This document shows positions 59,044 through 64,000 of a stretch of DNA of 64,000 nucleotides, one piece after another. The notes beneath the pieces are model-generated. The model made no database searches and was not told where the DNA came from. It saw only the letters and a list, made by a program, of their open reading frames with translations. Position 1 is the first letter of the stretch. Every line of letters starts with the position of its first letter. Source of the DNA: Lachnospiraceae bacterium 3-1 (GTDB taxonomy: Bacteria > Bacillota > Clostridia > Lachnospirales > Lachnospiraceae); the NCBI GenBank assembly GCA_000403255.2, contig KE159592.1, positions 124,001-188,000 on the forward strand. The letters run 5' to 3'. Made by a program: the position numbers and the translations under genes.

Positions 59044-60318
59044 TTATGACAGTAAAAATTCACTTAGTACATAATTACTTACGGCGATTCCTGCTTCTGT
59101 TAGCAGAAGCATTTCTTTCTCTTGGGTCAATAAGCCCTGCCTCTGAAGCTTTTGCAATTGTTCTCCATAAATCTCTTCCATTGATACCCCGAATTCATTT
59201 TGAAATTTTTTTTTGGAAATTCCTTCCATCATGCGCAGCCCCAGGAACATAAATTCTTCCATTTGCTGCTGCTGATCTAATACCCAAATGAACGGATCTG
59301 ACATTTGTGAAGCTTCCCTGCATACACAATCAGTGTTTTTCAATGATAGGTTTGAACTTTTCTTTAATACATGACTGAAATCTATATAATTTCCCTTTAG
59401 ATATTCTTTCATATTAGAAGGATTGGAAAACCGGATTCCATTCCAAAAAGAAGAGCTGCCTAACCCCAACCCTAAATAAGGAGTCCTCTGCCAGTACCCT
59501 ATATTGTGACGGCATTCCTTTCCAGATCTGGCATAATTGGAAATTTCATAACGGTGATATCCTTTTTCCTCTAGCATATATTTGGTTTGTAGATACATTT
59601 CCCGTTCGGTTTCTTCTTCTGGCAAATCCTTCGGCTGCTCTCCTTGTTCCCTGCGCAATTCATCCTTATCATATTTCTCATAAAATGGAGTTCCTTCTTC
59701 TATCATCAGTCCATAGGCTGAAATATGTTCTGGATATAAAGTTAATACTTGATTTAATGTGTATTCCCAGTCCTTTATTTTCTGATTTGGAAGTCCGAAA
59801 ATTAAATCTAAATTTATATTTTCAAATCCTACTTTTCTGGACAATTCATAATTTTCCAAAAACTCTTCGAAGCTATGAATCCGTCCTAGTATCCCCAATT
59901 CTCTGTTACATGCGGACTGTAATCCTATGCTGAGCCGATTAATACTGGAATCTTTGTAACAAAGAAGTTTTTCTTTGTCCAAGGTGCCTGGATTGCATTC
60001 TACCGTAATTTCTGCATCCGAATCCAATACAAAATTGTTTTTCAGGGTATCCATAAGCTCTTCCATTTGCTCTCCTGTCAGCAACGAAGGGGTTCCTCCT
60101 CCGAAAAAAATTGTGGAAATTTGATACTCCCTGAAATATGGTTGTCTTTCCCTGATTTCTTCCATTAATACATGTATGTAATGCCTACGAAGTGTTTCAT
60201 CCGCAGGCATTGACAAAAAATCGCAATAGTTACATTTCTTTACACAAAAAGGAATGTGGATGTAGAGTTCCAATTTCTTTTTGTTGTCCATTTTCTGAAG
60301 ATCAGTTGTATGTTCCAT
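59044..60318 (-). CDS. hemW: Radical SAM heme chaperone HemW
   Basis: Heme-binding radical SAM protein, formerly called oxygen-independent coproporphyrinogen oxidase-like. The 424-residue protein shows LYIHIPFCVKKCNYCDF with the C-x3-C-x2-C cluster motif, FFGGGTPSLL, VECNPGTL, and the C-terminal HemW domain (LGLRMMEGISKKKFQNEFG). A true HemN would have a further cysteine at CNYCDFxxC, absent here. It lies 24 nt after lepA, the usual Firmicutes order lepA-hemW. Confidence 0.93.
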   Translation of the reverse strand: MEHTTDLQKMDNKKKLELYIHIPFCVKKCNYCDFLSMPADETLRRHYIHVLMEEIRERQPYFREYQISTIFFGGGTPSLLTGEQMEELMDTLKNNFVLDSDAEITVECNPGTLDKEKLLCYKDSSINRLSIGLQSACNRELGILGRIHSFEEFLENYELSRKVGFENINLDLIFGLPNQKIKDWEYTLNQVLTLYPEHISAYGLMIEEGTPFYEKYDKDELRREQGEQPKDLPEEETEREMYLQTKYMLEEKGYHRYEISNYARSGKECRHNIGYWQRTPYLGLGLGSSSFWNGIRFSNPSNMKEYLKGNYIDFSHVLKKSSNLSLKNTDCVCREASQMSDPFIWVLDQQQQMEEFMFLGLRMMEGISKKKFQNEFGVSMEEIYGEQLQKLQRQGLLTQEKEMLLLTEAGIAVSNYVLSEFLLS

Positions 60319-60342
60319 AAACCAATGTTTGTCCTTTTAGAG

Positions 60343-62157
60343 TTAATTATCGTCCAGTTTCAGCACGCTCATAAATGCTTTTTGTGGAATCTCTACATTT
60401 CCAATCTGGCGCATCCGCTTCTTTCCTTCCTTCTGCTTCTCCAACAGCTTTCGTTTTCTGCTGATATCGCCACCATAGCATTTGGCAAGTACGTCCTTGC
60501 GCATTGCTTTTACAGTTTCCCTTGCAATAATTTTACTTCCAATTGCTGCCTGAATTGGAATTTCAAACAAATGCCGTGGGATTTCATTTTTCAGCTTTTC
60601 ACACATTTTTCTGCCCCGTTCATAAGCGGTTCCACTGTGGACAATAAAGGATAATGCGTCCACCTCTTCTTTGTTGATCAGAATATCTAATTTTACCAAT
60701 TCGGAACAGGCATAGCCCTTTAATTCATAGTCAAAGGAAGCATACCCTCTGGAACGGGATTTCAATGCATCAAAAAAGTCATAAATAATTTCATTTAAAG
60801 GAAGTTCGTATTTTAATAATGCTCTGGTCTCTTCCATATACTCCATACTGATGTAAATGCCCCTGCGTTCCTGACACAAATCCATAATCGCCCCAATATA
60901 TTCACTGGTTACCATAATCTCTGCGCTTACCATTGGTTCTTCCATGTATTCAATTTCAGCAGGGTCCGGCAAATTGGAAGGATTGGTCAGTTCAAGGGTT
61001 TCTCCATTGGTTTTATGCACTTTATAGATAACCCCTGGCGCTGTAGTTACCAGATCCAGATTGTATTCCCGCTCCAAACGCTCCTGGATGATTTCAAGGT
61101 GCAAAAGCCCCAGAAATCCGCATCGGAACCCAAATCCTAACGCAATGGAAGTTTCCGGTTCAAACTGCAATGCAGCATCATTTAGCTGCAGCTTCTCCAA
61201 TGCGTCTCGCAAATCTGGATACTTTGCTCCATCCGCAGGGTACATACCGCAAAATACCATTGAGTTTACTTTCTTATACCCTGGCAAAGGTTCCTGGCAA
61301 GGTCGGTTTTGATCAGTTATGGTATCTCCCACCTGGGTGTCTCTTACATTTTTCAGGCTGGCGGTAATATATCCTACCATTCCTGCACTTAATTCTTCAC
61401 AGGGAATAAACTGGCCTGCGCCGAAATATCCCACTTCCACCACATCCGCGGTTGCTCCTGTTGCCATCATTCGAACGGTAGTTCCCGTCTTCACCCGGCC
61501 TTCCTTCACCCGGCAGAAAACAATCACCCCCTTATAAGAATCATACAAGGAGTCAAAAATCAATGCCTGCAAGGGATTGTCCACACTTCCAGTAGGCGCT
61601 GGGATTTTCTCTACAATCTGTTCCAATACATCTTCTATATTCCTTCCGGTTTTTGCTGAAATCTGAGGCGCTTCCTGTGCTTCCAGACCAATCACATCCT
61701 CAATTTCTTCTATGACACGCTCTGGATCTGCACTTGGCAAATCTATTTTATTGATGACCGGAAGTACATCCAGATCGTGATCCAGTGCAAGATAAACATT
61801 TGCCAATGTCTGGGCCTCTATGCCTTGGGCGGCATCTACTACCAGAATAGCCCCGTCACAAGCGGCAAGGCTTCTGGATACTTCATAATTAAAATCTACA
61901 TGGCCTGGCGTATCAATCAAATTAAAAATATATTCTTCTCCATTTTTTGCTTTATATACAATACGGACAGTCTGTGCTTTGATGGTAATTCCCCGTTCAC
62001 GCTCCAAATCCATATTGTCAAGAACCTGTGCCTGCATTTCCCGGCTGGTCAAAAGTCCTGTTTTCTCAATAATCCGGTCTGCCAATGTTGATTTCCCATG
62101 GTCTATGTGTGCAATAATGCAAAAATTCCTGATTTTACTCTGGTCGATTGCTGCCAT
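60343..62157 (-). CDS. lepA: Elongation factor 4 (LepA)
   Basis: Ribosome-bound GTPase that influences initiation and back-translocation. The 604-residue protein has G1 [14 protein letters not shown], the switch [22 protein letters not shown] and [10 protein letters not shown], followed by domains II, III, V and the LepA-specific C-terminal domain ([20 protein letters not shown], then [20 protein letters not shown]). ATG 62157 has AGGAGG upstream; an in-frame ATG at 62235 lacks one. The gene lies between corA and hemW on the minus strand. Confidence 0.97.
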   Translation of the reverse strand: MAAIDQSKIRNFCIIAHIDHGKSTLADRIIEKTGLLTSREMQAQVLDNMDLERERGITIKAQTVRIVYKAKNGEEYIFNLIDTPGHVDFNYEVSRSLAACDGAILVVDAAQGIEAQTLANVYLALDHDLDVLPVINKIDLPSADPERVIEEIEDVIGLEAQEAPQISAKTGRNIEDVLEQIVEKIPAPTGSVDNPLQALIFDSLYDSYKGVIVFCRVKEGRVKTGTTVRMMATGATADVVEVGYFGAGQFIPCEELSAGMVGYITASLKNVRDTQVGDTITDQNRPCQEPLPGYKKVNSMVFCGMYPADGAKYPDLRDALEKLQLNDAALQFEPETSIALGFGFRCGFLGLLHLEIIQERLEREYNLDLVTTAPGVIYKVHKTNGETLELTNPSNLPDPAEIEYMEEPMVSAEIMVTSEYIGAIMDLCQERRGIYISMEYMEETRALLKYELPLNEIIYDFFDALKSRSRGYASFDYELKGYACSELVKLDILINKEEVDALSFIVHSGTAYERGRKMCEKLKNEIPRHLFEIPIQAAIGSKIIARETVKAMRKDVLAKCYGGDISRKRKLLEKQKEGKKRMRQIGNVEIPQKAFMSVLKLDDN

Positions 62158-62254
62158 AATCGTCAAAAATCCTCCTGTGCTCCAAATAATTCCTGTTTCC
62201 CTTAACAGTATATACTTTTCAATACCCTTGCGCAATCTTTTTTTTCTTCTATAG

Positions 62255-62297
62255 GAAAGACCTTGTCACGGGAAAGCGTAAAAATATCTTTCGATAG
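62255..62297 (-). repeat. 43-nt dispersed repeat, copy B
   Basis: Same element as 49874-49916. On the minus strand it starts 27 nt after the corA-like stop and contains TATC-GAAA-GATA, a GNRA-loop hairpin, in place of TATC-AAAG-GATA in copy A. Confidence 0.6.
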
Positions 62298-62324
62298 ATA
62301 ATTATTTTTAGGAGAGAAACTACG

Positions 62325-63233
62325 TTAGAATAACTTTTTCTTTTTAAAAAACCAGATGCATACCAGAATGACCAGTACACTGAGTACTACTACAAAAAGA
62401 TACCCGTATGGCCAATCCAATTCGGGCATCCAGGCAAAATTCATGCCATACCATCCAGCAATCAGGGAAAGTGGCATAAAAATGGTGGTTACTGTGGTAA
62501 ATACCTTCATAATTCTATTTTGTTCATAAGACAAGGCTGCGTCTAATGCCTCCCGGATATGGACCAATTCCTCATATAAAAACTGAATCTCTTCAGTAAG
62601 TCGTCGCATTTTATTTTCGTAGACACGAAAATAGCAGGCAGATTCCTCCGTTAGAATCTGCCCTTGGTCTTCTTTCTTTTTTTGTTCTAGTCCATTGATT
62701 CCTTCTATAATATTTAAAAATTGCCCATAATCATTTTTCCATACGGTCAGGGTTCGTTTGCATTCGAAAATGTTCCAGTTTCGATTTCGGTTGATTTTCC
62801 CACTTACGATTTCCTGTTCCATGTCAATCAGGTAGCGTTCCATCTTCTCTGCTTTCTGCTGCCCACGTTTCCAGAAATTTTCGAATAATCGTTCCATCTT
62901 CTCTTCCGTACTAGTATGTTCCATGTGTTTTTCTTTTTGTTCCAAAGCTGCTTCCTGCTGAAACATTCTGTTTTCATCATTTAGAACAATCAGGATAAAT
63001 TCTTGTTTTCCTAGTAAGAACGCTGCCCTGCTGATTTTATTTTCTCCATTTTGCTCTTCGTGGAAGCTAAAAGCTCCATAAAGGCAATCCTCCGCCATCC
63101 TTACTCCAGACCAGTAAACCGGCTCTAATTTGTACATGGATTGAAGCAACAGTTCTTCCTGGCTGTTTCGTTCCTTGTTCAACAGTTGTTCCCAGCCTGT
63201 GACCTGTATATATTCCATTTTGCCTTCCTTCAT
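62325..63233 (-). CDS. CorA-family magnesium transporter
   Basis: A 302-residue CorA/MIT-superfamily channel. The long cytoplasmic part is helical with coiled-coil segments (about 85-245). Two C-terminal transmembrane helices (VFTTVTTIFMPLSLIAGWYG and GYLFVVVLSVLVILVCIWFF) are linked by the YGMNF signature loop, followed by a basic tail FKKKKLF. Probable substrate is Mg2+ or another divalent cation. ATG 63233 has GAGGTGAA; ATG 63218 is a possible alternative with AGGAAGG. It lies between spoIIP and lepA, a position where related clostridia often have no gene. Confidence 0.9.
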   Translation of the reverse strand: MKEGKMEYIQVTGWEQLLNKERNSQEELLLQSMYKLEPVYWSGVRMAEDCLYGAFSFHEEQNGENKISRAAFLLGKQEFILIVLNDENRMFQQEAALEQKEKHMEHTSTEEKMERLFENFWKRGQQKAEKMERYLIDMEQEIVSGKINRNRNWNIFECKRTLTVWKNDYGQFLNIIEGINGLEQKKKEDQGQILTEESACYFRVYENKMRRLTEEIQFLYEELVHIREALDAALSYEQNRIMKVFTTVTTIFMPLSLIAGWYGMNFAWMPELDWPYGYLFVVVLSVLVILVCIWFFKKKKLF

Positions 63234-63255
63234 TGGTATTCACCTCAATCCTATG

Positions 63256-64000
63256 CTATTGTGTCAATACTTTATGTAAAATGTCTGCCAGGGGCTCCAT
63301 GGCATTCATAGCTTCCTCCAAGGTGTTTGTCTGTGCCCCTACTTCAACCAGCAGACTTTTTGGGCAATAATGGAGATTATAGCGATAGCCTTTCAGATAA
63401 TTGGGACGTGTAAAGCCTGGATAATATTCTTCAGCCGCCAGCTTCATCTGAAAAGAGAATGCCAGGTTATCTGCAAGGTAGGGATTGGCAAGATAGGGAA
63501 TCTCCCCATTTGCCGTAGTCCTGCTCAATCCATTAAAAAACATAATTTGCGCTGTCTGCTTTCCATTCACCTCTGAAACCAAATGGGTGGTGTCTGCAAC
63601 TCCGTCTCTGTGCAGGTCTATCACAACTTCAATGCTTGGGTTTTCTGCTAATATCTGCTCTAACGCTGGACCGGAGTAAGAATAGGCATTATCCCTGTCC
63701 TCTACATCATACTCTCCCGTATGATGCATCACCTGTAACCCATAGTTCTCTTTAAGAAGAGTAGTCAGATATTCCCCGACCTGAACGACGCTGGTACTAG
63801 CATCCCCAGGGACAGAATCGGCATACCCCTCCTGGGAATGGGTATGGTAAATCAATATCTGGACATCCTCATTCCCATCTTTCAGTTTCATACTTTTTCC
63901 AAGGAGGGCCTCTGCATTCAACTGGCTGCTATCTACGGTAGTAGTCCGGTCAACCTGGTAAAAATTCTGTAAGAGGTAGTCAAAATCATTCAGCTTTTCT
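63256..64000 (-). CDS. spoIIP: Stage II sporulation protein P (partial, 5' end outside the window)
   Basis: Cell-wall amidase/endopeptidase of the engulfment complex (SpoIIDMP). The last 247 codons are visible: LIYHTHSQEGYADSVPGDAS with the zinc-binding His, AYSYSGPALEQILAENPSIE, VVIDLHRDGVADTTHLV, and the C-terminal SLLVEVGAQTNTLEEAMNAM. The frame runs open past the right edge, so the N-terminal membrane anchor is not seen. Presence of spoIIP indicates an endospore former. Confidence 0.93.
   Translation of the reverse strand, partial: EKLNDFDYLLQNFYQVDRTTTVDSSQLNAEALLGKSMKLKDGNEDVQILIYHTHSQEGYADSVPGDASTSVVQVGEYLTTLLKENYGLQVMHHTGEYDVEDRDNAYSYSGPALEQILAENPSIEVVIDLHRDGVADTTHLVSEVNGKQTAQIMFFNGLSRTTANGEIPYLANPYLADNLAFSFQMKLAAEEYYPGFTRPNYLKGYRYNLHYCPKSLLVEVGAQTNTLEEAMNAMEPLADILHKVLTQ

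Overview
The window is chromosomal DNA of a low-GC, endospore-forming Gram-positive bacterium, most likely a Lachnospiraceae member of the gut Clostridia. Supporting signs are the Gram-positive PolC C-terminus, spoIIP beside lepA-hemW, the DUF5716/DUF5717 pair known mainly from Lachnospiraceae, a combined mre-pbp-min-rodA morphogenesis operon, and strong AGGAGG ribosome binding sites. I do not assign a genus. No rRNA, tRNA or CRISPR array was seen.

Layout. (1) 1-1.9 kb: housekeeping genes (polC end, an SCP2-fold protein, xpt, rlmH). (2) 1.9-16.5 kb: an accessory region directly downstream of rlmH, made of pieces of several mobile elements. It holds a DUF1016/YhcG-type nuclease, a Cro/CI regulator, a DUF5131 protein, an AraC-GyrI regulator with a cysteine-rich partner, a GC-rich block with a sigma-like protein, two small proteins and an intact large serine recombinase, a cluster of small unknown ORFs, a truncated helicase-like gene fused to a decayed second serine recombinase, a SymE-type toxin, an Rpn-type nuclease and an orphan TetR. 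Five copies of a 20-bp palindrome and many hairpins lie in the first 8 kb. (3) 16.5-28.4 kb: an aminotransferase facing a five-gene operon of unrecognised function (DUF5717, Hsp70-like DUF5716, TPR protein, coiled-coil membrane protein, HD-Hsp90-like ATPase). (4) 28.4-38.8 kb: BofC-like protein, two flavoproteins, mutS-mutL-miaA and a methionine gamma-lyase family gene. (5) 38.9-49.3 kb: radC followed by mreB-mreC-mreD-pbp2-minC-minD-minE-rodA-mgsA-dacF. (6) 49.4-57.3 kb: a P-loop protein, DUF378, then an HlyD-like gene with yggS-sepF-ylmH-aroB-lspA-rluD, and a cytidylate-kinase-like gene. (7) 57.4-64 kb, minus strand: spoIIP (partial)-corA-lepA-hemW-dtd-tyrosine recombinase.

How the genes work together. 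Regions 5 and 6 build and divide a rod-shaped cell: elongasome (MreBCD, RodA, PBP2), septum placement (MinCDE, SepF), peptidoglycan trimming (DacF) and lipoprotein processing (LspA). Region 4 carries mismatch repair with tRNA modification. The most intriguing locus is region 3, where Hsp70-like, TPR and Hsp90-like ATPase proteins are encoded together with an HD domain and a membrane coiled-coil protein. Two short dispersed repeat families in the core genome (76 nt at 53.8 and 57.3 kb; 43 nt at 49.9 and 62.3 kb) keep their length while their sequence varies; the first shows a compensatory base-pair change.
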